Shown here: in pieces, positions 33,485-40,987 of the stretch
How the letters are laid out: each line of letters begins with the position of its first letter
Position numbering within the stretch: the stretch's first letter is position 1
Assembly: GCA_900319405.1 (NCBI GenBank)
Contig: ONOH01000016.1
Location: forward strand, 1-42,740
DNA from: an uncultured Bacteroidales bacterium
Lineage (GTDB): Bacteria; Bacteroidota; Bacteroidia; Bacteroidales; UBA932
Reading direction: 5' to 3'
Length of the DNA: 42,740 bases
Position numbers and translations under genes: made by a program
The notes under the pieces: model-generated
Seen by the model: only the letters and a program-made list of their open reading frames with translations
Told to the model about the DNA's origin: nothing
Databases searched by the model: none

Positions 33485-34432
33485 ATGAGAAAAGTCCCTG
33501 CCAGCGTACTGCTCCTTTTCCTGGTTTCGGCCCTGGCCCTCAAAGCCCAGAATGTCAGCGACCTCATCATCTCCGAGGCGCTGGCCCGGCCGGACTCCAC
33601 CGGCATCCTGGACGACTACGGACGCCGGAGCGGCTGGATAGAGCTGTACAACAAATCCACCGGAACGGTCAACTTCGGCGGTTGTTACCTCACTGACGAC
33701 CTCGACAACCTCCGGAAGAGCATCATCCCTAAGAGCGATCTCCGTACCAAACTGGGTCCTCGCCAGACGGTGCTGCTTTTCTGCAGCGGAAATGGAGCCG
33801 ACGGCACTTTCTATGCCGGATTCACCCTCGTTCCCGGAAAAACGGTGTATCTGGTCTCTAACGACGGCCGCACCATCATCGACTCGTTGCAGATTCCGGC
33901 ATCCCTTCCGCAGGGGAAATCCGTCAGCAAACTGGCTCCGGATATCCGTCAGCAACAGTTCCAAGCCGTATCCGAACCGACCATCCCTTCGCCCGGAATC
34001 CTTAATGGAAACCCCAATGCCGCCTCCAAGGGAGAACTGATGAAGGAAAGGGATCCCCACGGCTGGATTCTTACCGTGGTGTCCGTGAGCGTGGTGTTCT
34101 GCGCCCTGGCCCTTTTGTGGTGCCTGTTCTGGCTGCTCTTTGATCGGCCCGCCAAACAGAAAGCCGCCGCTTCAGCTACTGCCGGCAAGACAAAGGCCGC
34201 CGGTAGGAAAAATGTCACCCTCAGTGACAGCGAAGAATCCGCCGTGGCCGCCGCCATTGCCCTGGCCCTGGATATGGAACAGGGTGGCGACACGTATGCC
34301 GCCATCGCTACGGCCGTACACCTGTACCTGAGCAATGCCGTCCACGACGTGGAACCCGGCATTCTCACCCTTGTCCGCAAGCCTTCCGCTTGGGAAAACA
34401 AATCATTGAATTTCAGAAAGTTACCCAGATAA
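33485..34432 (+). CDS. Decarboxylase gamma subunit: lamin-tail domain fused to OadG
   Basis: The 315-residue protein has a signal peptide (residues 1-21, ALKAQ), then an extracytoplasmic beta domain resembling a lamin-tail domain (IISEALARPDS, GWIELYNKSTGTVNFGGCYLTDD, KTVYLVSNDGRTIIDSL; about 25-175). One membrane helix follows (about 194-218, ILTVVSVSVVFCALALLWCLFWLLF), then a basic alanine/lysine linker and the short cytoplasmic OadG-like tail (VAAAIALALDM ... IATAVHLYL). Ordinary OadG is only ~80-100 residues and anchors the complex. The extra domain faces the periplasm. It sits 4 bases after mmdA and 2 bases before the carrier gene, in the position of the delta/gamma subunit. Confidence 0.85.
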   Translation: MRKVPASVLLLFLVSALALKAQNVSDLIISEALARPDSTGILDDYGRRSGWIELYNKSTGTVNFGGCYLTDDLDNLRKSIIPKSDLRTKLGPRQTVLLFCSGNGADGTFYAGFTLVPGKTVYLVSNDGRTIIDSLQIPASLPQGKSVSKLAPDIRQQQFQAVSEPTIPSPGILNGNPNAASKGELMKERDPHGWILTVVSVSVVFCALALLWCLFWLLFDRPAKQKAAASATAGKTKAAGRKNVTLSDSEESAVAAAIALALDMEQGGDTYAAIATAVHLYLSNAVHDVEPGILTLVRKPSAWENKSLNFRKLPR

Positions 34433-34434
34433 AT

Positions 34435-34857
34435 ATGAAAGAGTATAAATTTAAGATCAACGGTAAAGACTACGCCGTGACCATCGGCGAGGCCGAAGGG
34501 AAAATGCTGTCCGTCAACGTGAACGGCGCAGATTATCAGGTAGAACTGGAGAATGCGCCCGTGGCGGCCCCCGCCGCTCCGGCAAAGACCGCCGCCCCGG
34601 CGACCGCCGCAGCTCCTGCCGCCCCCGCCGCTCCCGCCGGTGCCGGTGAAAAGGTCAACTCTCCTCTTCCCGGCGTGATTGTGGAAGTGTGCGTCAAGGA
34701 AGGCCAGGCCGTCAAGTCCGGCCAGAAGGTCGCCGTCCTGGAAGCGATGAAGATGGAGAATGAGATTCCCGCCCCCAAGGACGGAACCGTCACCGCCATC
34801 CACGTGACCAAGGGTGACAGCATCCTGGAAGGAGCCCCCGTTGTAACCATCGCCTAA
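34435..34857 (+). CDS. Biotin carboxyl carrier subunit of the decarboxylase
   Basis: The 140-residue protein has an N-terminal domain (1-40), an Ala/Pro linker (about 41-72) and a C-terminal biotinyl domain with VLEAMKMENEIPAP, where K106 of EAMKM is the biotinylated lysine. The start at 34435, 2 bases after the previous stop, is preferred to an upstream in-frame ATG at 34390 that would lie inside the OadG gene and add 15 unrelated residues. The stop overlaps the next start by one base (TAATG). It carries the carboxyl group from the mmdA product to the membrane beta subunit. Confidence 0.95.
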   Translation: MKEYKFKINGKDYAVTIGEAEGKMLSVNVNGADYQVELENAPVAAPAAPAKTAAPATAAAPAAPAAPAGAGEKVNSPLPGVIVEVCVKEGQAVKSGQKVAVLEAMKMENEIPAPKDGTVTAIHVTKGDSILEGAPVVTIA

Positions 34858-36002
34858 TGGAACACATTTTCGAGTCCCTTTCCCAGTTCTGGGAGTACAC
34901 CGGCTTTGCCAACTGCTCGTGGCAGAACCTGGTGATGATCGGCATCGGTCTGGTGTTCATCACCCTGGCCATCGTCAAGGAGTGGGAGCCTATGCTGCTG
35001 GTGCCCATCGGCTTCGGTATGATTGTGGGAAACATTCCCATGTTCCCCGGGCTGAACATCGGCGTGTATGAAGACGGCTCGGTCCTCAATATCCTCTACC
35101 AGGGCGTGAAACAGGGTTGGTACCCACCCCTGATCTTCCTGGGCATCGGAGCGATGACGGACTTCTCGGCCCTCATTTCGCAGCCCCGGCTCATCCTGAT
35201 CGGAGCAGCAGCGCAGATGGGCATTTTCGGAGCCTATCTGCTGGCGATGCTCTTTGGCTTTGCGCCCAACGAGGCGGGTGCCATCGGCATCATCGGCGGC
35301 GCTGACGGTCCCACCGCTATCTTCCTCAGTTCCAAACTGGCTCCGGACCTGATGGGTGCCATCGCCGTATCGGCCTATTCATATATGGCCCTGGTTCCGG
35401 TCATCCAGAAGCCCATTATGCTCCTTCTGACCAACAAGAAGGAACGGCTCATCCGGATGCCCGCCCCGCGCGTGGTTTCCAAGCGGGAAAAGATTGTCTT
35501 CCCCATCGTGGGCTTCCTCATCACCGCTTTCATCGTTCCGTCCGGCCTGCCGCTTTTGGGGATGCTGTTCTTCGGCAACCTCCTGAAGGAAAGCGGAGTG
35601 ACCAAGCGACTGGCCAATACCGCCAGCGGACCGCTCATCGATGTGGTTACCACCCTGATCGGCCTCACCGTGGGCGCCTCCACCCAGGCCGACAAATTCA
35701 TCAGCGTCCGCTCCCTCCTCATTTTCGGGCTGGGTCTGCTAAGCTTCGTGATTGCCACCACCTGCGGCGTTCTGTTCGTGAAAGTGATGAACCTGTTCAT
35801 CAAGAACCCCGCCAGGAAAATCAACCCGCTCATCGGCAATGCCGGGGTTTCCGCCGTACCGGACAGCGCCCGTGTTTCCGAGACCGTGGGCCGCGAGATA
35901 GACCCCTCCAACCACCTCCTGATGCACGCGATGGGGCCCAACGTGGCCGGCGTCATCGGATCGGCCGTCGCGGCAGGTATCCTCCTGAGTTTCCTTGGAT
36001 AG
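34857..36002 (+). CDS. Na+-translocating decarboxylase beta subunit (OadB/MmdB family)
   Basis: The 381-residue integral membrane protein has about nine to eleven hydrophobic segments and the family signature NEAGAIGIIGGADGPTAIF with the sodium-site aspartate, a second signature region near GLTVGASTQADKF and a hydrophobic C-terminal helix (HAMGPNVAGVIGSAVAAGILL). It decarboxylates carboxybiotin and exports Na+. Together with mmdA, the OadG-like protein and the biotin carrier it makes a complete methylmalonyl-CoA decarboxylase for propionate production. Two hairpins follow the stop directly. Confidence 0.95.
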   Translation: MEHIFESLSQFWEYTGFANCSWQNLVMIGIGLVFITLAIVKEWEPMLLVPIGFGMIVGNIPMFPGLNIGVYEDGSVLNILYQGVKQGWYPPLIFLGIGAMTDFSALISQPRLILIGAAAQMGIFGAYLLAMLFGFAPNEAGAIGIIGGADGPTAIFLSSKLAPDLMGAIAVSAYSYMALVPVIQKPIMLLLTNKKERLIRMPAPRVVSKREKIVFPIVGFLITAFIVPSGLPLLGMLFFGNLLKESGVTKRLANTASGPLIDVVTTLIGLTVGASTQADKFISVRSLLIFGLGLLSFVIATTCGVLFVKVMNLFIKNPARKINPLIGNAGVSAVPDSARVSETVGREIDPSNHLLMHAMGPNVAGVIGSAVAAGILLSFLG

Positions 36003-36041
36003 TTATAAATAATCGCCTGATAATCAGGCGATTATTTATAA
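36003..36041. repeat. Perfect 18-bp palindrome after the decarboxylase operon
   Basis: TTATAAATAATCGCCTGA (36003-36020) and its exact complement (36024-36041) are separated by TAA. The left arm begins at the base right after the stop codon of the beta subunit gene. It has no U tract of its own but abuts the terminator that follows. It may protect the 3' end of the mRNA or act as a protein-binding site. Confidence 0.75.
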
Positions 36042-36072
36042 TCCTCTGCACTTTTTGCGCAGAGGATTTTTT
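36040..36072 (+). terminator. Intrinsic terminator of the decarboxylase operon
   Basis: A 10-bp stem AATCCTCTGC (36040-36049) with GCAGAGGATT (36059-36068), a 9-base loop and a run of six T (36067-36072) that starts at the stem end. It follows the palindrome immediately. Confidence 0.85.
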
Positions 36073-36128
36073 GTAAATGACTGAATATAAAGAACATACG
36101 AATAACCAATTCGAAAGTTTAAAGATTA

Positions 36129-36159
36129 TTTGGAAAATTGCTTCAAAAGTTTAACTTTG
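36129..36159 (+). promoter_or_regulatory. Promoter of the iorAB operon
   Basis: TTTG (36129-36132), a 19-base spacer and TAACTTTG (36152-36159) fit the Bacteroidota consensus exactly. Transcription would start near 36166, which places the in-frame ATG at 36164 outside the message and supports the ATG at 36197 as the real iorA start. Confidence 0.8.
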
Positions 36160-36196
36160 TAATTTGAAATCACTGAAATTAGTAATCTTTTTAGAT

Positions 36197-37792
36197 ATGG
36201 CTCAAAAAAATCTACTCTTGGGAGATGAGGCGCTGGCTCTGGGCGCCCTCCACGCGGGTCTTTCGGGCGTATATGCATACCCCGGCACCCCCTCTACGGA
36301 AATCACCGAGTATATCCAGGCCCATCCCCTGACGGCGGAGCGCAAGGTACACTGCGACTGGTCGTCCAATGAAAAAACAGCGATGGAAGAAGCCCTGGGC
36401 ATGTCCTATGCCGGAAAACGCGCCCTGGTGTGCTTCAAGCACGTAGGCCTGAACGTTTGCGCAGATCCTTTCATGGGATCGGCCATGACGGGTGCCAACG
36501 GCGGTCTGGTCATCGCCTCCTGCGACGATCCATCGATGCACAGCTCCCAGAACGAGCAGGATTCCCGCTTCTACGGCGCCTTCGCGATGATGCCGGTCTT
36601 TGAACCGTCCAATCAGCAGGAGGCCTACGAGATGACGCGCGCCGCTTACGACTATTCCGAGGAACGCGGCATTCCTGTCCTGATGCGGCTGACCACCCGG
36701 ATGGCCCACTCCCGGGCGGTTGTGGAAAACGGGAAGGACATCCGGGAGCAGAATAGCCTGCACTACCCGGCCAAGCCCCGCCAATGGGTCACCCTTCCGG
36801 TCAACGCCCGCGTGCGCAACCGGGAACTTATCAAAGACTACGTCCTTTTTGAAGAAGACGCCGTCCGTTCCCCCTTCAACCAGCTTACGGAAGGTAAGGA
36901 CAACAGCCTGGGCATCATCGCCTGCGGCATCGCCTACAATTACCTGATGGAAAACTACCCGGACGGCTGCCCCTATCCGGTCCTGAAAGTGTCCCAGTAT
37001 CCCTTCCCGAGGGAGCTGGCCCGCCAGCTGGCCGCCAAGACCCATCGCATCCTGGTGATGGAAGAAGGCCAGCCCCTGGTGGAAGAGCGCCTGAGGGGCG
37101 TTTATCCCGGTGATGTCCAGATTCTGGGCCGCCTGGACGACACCCTGCCCCGGGACGGAGAACTGAACCCGGATGCCGTCAGGCAGGCCCTGGGACTTCC
37201 CGCCCTCCCGCAGTACCCGGCTTCCCGGGTGGTGGCCCCCCGTCCGCCGGCCCTTTGCCAGGGCTGCGGCCACAGGGATTTCTACACGGCCCTCAATAAC
37301 GTCCTCAAGGACTATGAAGGAGCCCGCGTGTTCGGAGACATCGGCTGCTACACCCTGGGCTGGATGCCTCCTTTCAACAGCCTCCACACCTGCGTGGAGA
37401 TGGGCGCTTCGCTCACCATGGCGCAGGGTTCGGCCTACAGCGGAACCTGGCCGGCCGTCGCCGTCATCGGAGACTCCACTTTCACCCACAGCGGAATGAC
37501 CGGGCTTCTGGATGCCGTCAACGGCAAGGCCGATGTCACCCTCTGTATCTCCGACAACCTCACCACCGGAATGACCGGAGGACAGGACAGTGCCGGAACA
37601 GGCCGCATCGAGGCCATCTGCGAAGGCCTGGGTGTGGAGAAAGAGCATATCCGCACCATCGTCCCGCTGCCCAAGAACTATCCCGAAATGGAGAAAGTCA
37701 TCCGCGAAGAGCTGGAGTATCACGGCGTTTCGGTCATCGTCTGCCGCCGGGAATGTATCCAAGCATTAAGAAGACACGCTGCTAAAAAGTAA
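36197..37792 (+). CDS. iorA: Indolepyruvate:ferredoxin oxidoreductase alpha subunit
   Basis: The 531-residue protein oxidatively decarboxylates aryl pyruvates (from Trp, Phe, Tyr) to aryl-acetyl-CoA, reducing ferredoxin. Visible features are the N-terminal pyrimidine-binding domain (GVYAYPGTPSTEITEYI), the CQGCGH motif at about 354-359, the TPP-binding IGDSTFTHSGMTGLLDAVN region with ISDNLTTGMTGGQ, and GDIGCYTLG. The C-terminal double [4Fe-4S] ferredoxin domain found in archaeal IorA (about 60 residues with CxxCxxC) is absent; the protein ends in RRECIQALRRHAAKK. Electrons must leave through clusters held by the core or by a separate ferredoxin. The start at 36197 gives the conserved N-terminus and follows the promoter; the ATG at 36164 is too early. 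The iorB gene starts 6 bases after the stop. Confidence 0.93.
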   Translation: MAQKNLLLGDEALALGALHAGLSGVYAYPGTPSTEITEYIQAHPLTAERKVHCDWSSNEKTAMEEALGMSYAGKRALVCFKHVGLNVCADPFMGSAMTGANGGLVIASCDDPSMHSSQNEQDSRFYGAFAMMPVFEPSNQQEAYEMTRAAYDYSEERGIPVLMRLTTRMAHSRAVVENGKDIREQNSLHYPAKPRQWVTLPVNARVRNRELIKDYVLFEEDAVRSPFNQLTEGKDNSLGIIACGIAYNYLMENYPDGCPYPVLKVSQYPFPRELARQLAAKTHRILVMEEGQPLVEERLRGVYPGDVQILGRLDDTLPRDGELNPDAVRQALGLPALPQYPASRVVAPRPPALCQGCGHRDFYTALNNVLKDYEGARVFGDIGCYTLGWMPPFNSLHTCVEMGASLTMAQGSAYSGTWPAVAVIGDSTFTHSGMTGLLDAVNGKADVTLCISDNLTTGMTGGQDSAGTGRIEAICEGLGVEKEHIRTIVPLPKNYPEMEKVIREELEYHGVSVIVCRRECIQALRRHAAKK

Positions 37793-37798
37793 AATGGT

Positions 37799-38380
37799 AT
37801 GAAAAAAGATATTATTCTGGCGGGTGTGGGAGGACAAGGCATCCTCTCCATCGCAACGGTCATCGGATCGGCCGCCCTGGAACAGGGTCTGTATCTCAAA
37901 CAGGCTGAAGTACACGGTATGAGCCAGCGCGGAGGAGACGTTCAGTCCAATCTGCGCCTGTCATCGGCCCCCATCTACAGCGACCTCATCCCCAAAGGCG
38001 GGGCCGACCTCATCGTTTCCCTGGAGCCGATGGAAGCCCTCCGCTACATCCCCTATCTGGCTCCGGACGGCTGGATCATCACCAACACCACCCCGCTGGT
38101 GAACATCCCCGACTATCCGGAAATGGAGAAGGTGATGGAAGCCCTGAACGCCTTCCCCCAGGTGCTGGCCCTGGACGTTGACGGTATCGCCAAGGACCTC
38201 GGAAGCCCCCGCGGGGCCAATATGGTCCTTCTCGGAGCGATGAGCGCCGTCCTCCACATCCTGGAGCCCGAAAAACTCCGTGAGGGTATCCGCCGTGTCT
38301 TCGGCCGCAAGGGAGAAGCCGTGGTAGAGTCCAATATCAAAGCCTTCGACGAAGGTCTTTCCCGTTTCCAAAACCGTTAA
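37799..38380 (+). CDS. iorB: Indolepyruvate:ferredoxin oxidoreductase beta subunit
   Basis: The 193-residue protein matches the 2-oxoacid oxidoreductase gamma/beta domain: DIILAGVGGQGILSIATVIG, the KQAEVHGMSQRGGDVQSNLRL motif, and LIVSLEPMEALRYIPYL. It binds CoA and completes the IorA active site. Length agrees with IorB proteins. It is followed after 4 bases by the aminotransferase gene. Confidence 0.93.
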   Translation: MKKDIILAGVGGQGILSIATVIGSAALEQGLYLKQAEVHGMSQRGGDVQSNLRLSSAPIYSDLIPKGGADLIVSLEPMEALRYIPYLAPDGWIITNTTPLVNIPDYPEMEKVMEALNAFPQVLALDVDGIAKDLGSPRGANMVLLGAMSAVLHILEPEKLREGIRRVFGRKGEAVVESNIKAFDEGLSRFQNR

Positions 38381-38384
38381 GCTT

Positions 38385-39695
38385 ATGCATCAACCGCTCC
38401 CTAAAGAAAGTCTGGACCGGGTGCTGCAGGAAATGGGAATCGAAGACATTTCCCGTACGACCATCCGCCAGTGCGCAATGATCGGTGCCGCCCTGGAACA
38501 GGAGGCCGGCGAGCCCTTCTCCCACCTGGAGTTCGGCGTTCCCGGCATCCCGGCCTGTCCCATCGGCATCGAAGCCCAGAAGAAAGCGCTGGACGAGGGA
38601 AAATGCTCCATCTACCCGTCCGTCCAGGGTCTGCAGGAACTCAAGGAAAACGCATCTCGTTTTGTCAAGGCGTTCATCGACGTGGACATCAACCCCAAAG
38701 GCATCGTTCCCACGGTGGGTTCTATGCAGGGCAGTCTCACCTGCATCCTGGAATGTTCCCAGCTGAATCCTGAAAAGGACACCATCCTGTATATCTGTCC
38801 CGGCTTCTCGGCACAGGGAAGGCAGCCGGACATCCTAGGCATCAAGAACCTGTGGTTCGACATTTACGAATTCCGTGCAGAAAAACTGCGGGACAAGCTG
38901 GAATCCTATTTCAAACAGGGGAACATTGCCGCCATCCTGTACTCCAATCCCAACAATCCGGCCTGGATTTGCCTGACGGAAGAAGAACTCCGGATTATCG
39001 GAGAACTGGCCACCCAGTACGACGTCATTGTCCTGGAAGACATGGCCTATCTGTGCATGGACTTCCGGAAAGACCTCTCCGTCCCCTTCCAGCCTCCGTT
39101 CCAGAGCACCGTCGCCCACTATACGGACAACTACATCATGCTCCTTTCCGGCTCCAAGATTTTCAGTTATGCCGGAGAGAGAATCGGCATAGCCTGCATT
39201 TCCGACAAGCTTTACCAGCGGGAATATCCCACCCTCAAGGAAAAATGGGGCATCTCCCGTTTTGGAGACAACTTCATCCTCAATTATCTGTACGTCAACA
39301 CTTCCGGCGTATCCCATTCGGCCCAGTATGCCCTGTCCGCGATGTTCAAGGCCTGCGTGGAGGGCCGGTACAACTTTGTGAAGGAGCTCCGCAATTATGG
39401 CTTCAGGGCCCACCGGTCGCGGGAAATCTTCGACAAGCACGGCTTCCACCTGGTTTATGACAAAGACATGGAAGAAGCCATCGGAGACGGTTTCTTCTAC
39501 ACGGTGGAATACAAGAACATGAACAACAGGGAACTGCTGGAATCCCTTTTCCGCTGCGGAATCGTCGCCATTCCGCTCAATACCACCGGCAGCAGCCAGT
39601 CGGGCATCCGGGTCTGCGTCTCCCGTCTTTTGGACGACAATGATTTCCAGCGCCTGGACCGGCATCTTGAACTCTTTGTAAATTTAGTAAAATGA
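38385..39695 (+). CDS. Class I/II PLP-dependent aminotransferase
   Basis: The 436-residue protein has a fold-type I aminotransferase pattern: SNPNNPAW (PLP-binding Asn), VLEDMAYLCMDF (Asp/Tyr), LSGSKIFSYAGERIG with the Schiff-base K258, and the C-terminal arginine in SGIRVCVSR. The substrate is not determined by these motifs. Its position between iorB (4 bases) and the CoA-transferase (4-base overlap, ATGA) suggests that it supplies the 2-oxo acid used by IorAB, probably from aromatic amino acids; branched-chain substrates cannot be excluded. Confidence 0.88.
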   Translation: MHQPLPKESLDRVLQEMGIEDISRTTIRQCAMIGAALEQEAGEPFSHLEFGVPGIPACPIGIEAQKKALDEGKCSIYPSVQGLQELKENASRFVKAFIDVDINPKGIVPTVGSMQGSLTCILECSQLNPEKDTILYICPGFSAQGRQPDILGIKNLWFDIYEFRAEKLRDKLESYFKQGNIAAILYSNPNNPAWICLTEEELRIIGELATQYDVIVLEDMAYLCMDFRKDLSVPFQPPFQSTVAHYTDNYIMLLSGSKIFSYAGERIGIACISDKLYQREYPTLKEKWGISRFGDNFILNYLYVNTSGVSHSAQYALSAMFKACVEGRYNFVKELRNYGFRAHRSREIFDKHGFHLVYDKDMEEAIGDGFFYTVEYKNMNNRELLESLFRCGIVAIPLNTTGSSQSGIRVCVSRLLDDNDFQRLDRHLELFVNLVK

Positions 39696-40987
39696 TGAAA
39701 TACGTAAGCGCCGACGAAGCCGTCAAACTGGTCCGGAGCGGAGACACCGTCGTCTGTCAGGGCGGCACCTCCGTCCCCGTCATCCTGCAGGAAGCCCTGG
39801 CCCGCCGCCACGACGAACTGCGGGATGTCCAGATTGTCTGCGGATTCAACATCACCGCCGCCGAGGCACCCTTCTGCAAACCCGAATACAAGGACTCCTT
39901 CCTGGTGAACAGCATTTTCATCAGCGGAGACCAGCGCAAGCACATCGCCGCCGGATACGGAACGATGACTCCCGCCTTCCTGGGAGAAGTGCCCGGCCTT
40001 TTCCGCCGCAGGGAAATGCCTGTGGATGTAGTCTTTATCAACTGCTCCCTCCCGGACGAGAACGGCTACCTGAGCTATGGCATATCGGCCGATATCGCCG
40101 TTTCGGCCGTGGAATGCGCCCGGGTGGTCATCGCCCAGGTGAGCCCCAATATCCCCTACCTCTACGGAAAGTGCCTCATCCACGAGTCGGAGATTGCGGC
40201 CGCCGTCTATACCGAGGATGCCCCGCTGGGAATGGTCTTCGGGGACCCCACGCCCATCGAAGCCGCCATCGGCGCCAATGTCGCGTCCCAAATCCCCGAC
40301 GGAGCCTGTCTGCAGATTGGTGTCGGTGGTATTCCCAATGCCGTGCTCAACGGCATCAAGCACCACCAGCACCTGGGCCTTCACACCGAAGCGATGACCG
40401 ACGGAGTCATTCGCCTGATGAAGGAAGGCGTCATCGACAACTCGCTCAAGAAAGTGCACCCGGGTGTGAGTATCGCCGCCCTGGCCATCGGCTCCAAGGA
40501 AATGTACGAGTATATCGACCATAACCGGACGATGGAGTTTTACGATGTGGCCTATACCAACGATCCTTTCCTGATTGCCCAGAACCCCAGGGCCTGCGCC
40601 ATCAATTCCGCCATTGAAGTGGACCTGACCGGCCAGATCTGTGCCGATTCCATCGGTGAGATGATTTTCTCCAGCGTAGGCGGTCAGCACGACTTTATGT
40701 ACGGCTGCGCCCTGGCCGAGGAAGGACGTACCTTCATCGCCCTGCCTTCCCGCACGGCCAAGGGAAAAGCCAAGATCGTGCCCACCCTCACCCCGGGGGC
40801 CGGCGTGGTCACCACCCGTTTCCAGACGCAATATGTAGCCACGGAACACGGCATCGTCTATCTGAGAGGAAAGAGCCTGGCCGAAAGGGCCAAGCTCCTC
40901 ATTTCCATTGCCCACCCCGACGACCGGGAAGAGCTGGAAAAGGCTGCCTGCAAGCGCTTCGGATACAGTTTCCTGCGCCTCCGCTAG
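39692..40987 (+). CDS. Acetyl-CoA hydrolase/transferase family CoA-transferase (4-hydroxybutyrate-type)
   Basis: The 431-residue protein has the two-domain class I CoA-transferase layout: VKLVRSGDTVVCQGG at the N-terminus, then DGACLQIGVGGIPNAVLNGI and the catalytic E233 in GLHTEAMTDGV, SSVGGQHDFMYGCALAEEG, and ATEHGIVYLRGKSL. Proteins of this group move CoA between acyl groups and acetate. In this operon it would accept aryl-acetyl-CoA from IorAB and give the aryl acid and acetyl-CoA, conserving the thioester. Whether the acceptor is acetate is inference. A second ATG directly after the first (39695) is an equal start. Its stop codon shares CTAG with the convergent serine hydrolase. Confidence 0.88.
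   Translation: MMKYVSADEAVKLVRSGDTVVCQGGTSVPVILQEALARRHDELRDVQIVCGFNITAAEAPFCKPEYKDSFLVNSIFISGDQRKHIAAGYGTMTPAFLGEVPGLFRRREMPVDVVFINCSLPDENGYLSYGISADIAVSAVECARVVIAQVSPNIPYLYGKCLIHESEIAAAVYTEDAPLGMVFGDPTPIEAAIGANVASQIPDGACLQIGVGGIPNAVLNGIKHHQHLGLHTEAMTDGVIRLMKEGVIDNSLKKVHPGVSIAALAIGSKEMYEYIDHNRTMEFYDVAYTNDPFLIAQNPRACAINSAIEVDLTGQICADSIGEMIFSSVGGQHDFMYGCALAEEGRTFIALPSRTAKGKAKIVPTLTPGAGVVTTRFQTQYVATEHGIVYLRGKSLAERAKLLISIAHPDDREELEKAACKRFGYSFLRLR

Noticed and set aside
31894-33606. Minus-strand open frame of 570 codons opposite mmdA
   Set aside because: mmdA is certain from its carboxyltransferase motifs; the opposite frame is a composition artefact.
36212-37762. Minus-strand open frame of 516 codons opposite iorA, and a similar one (39497-40915) opposite the CoA-transferase gene
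   Set aside because: Antisense shadows of strongly supported enzyme genes.
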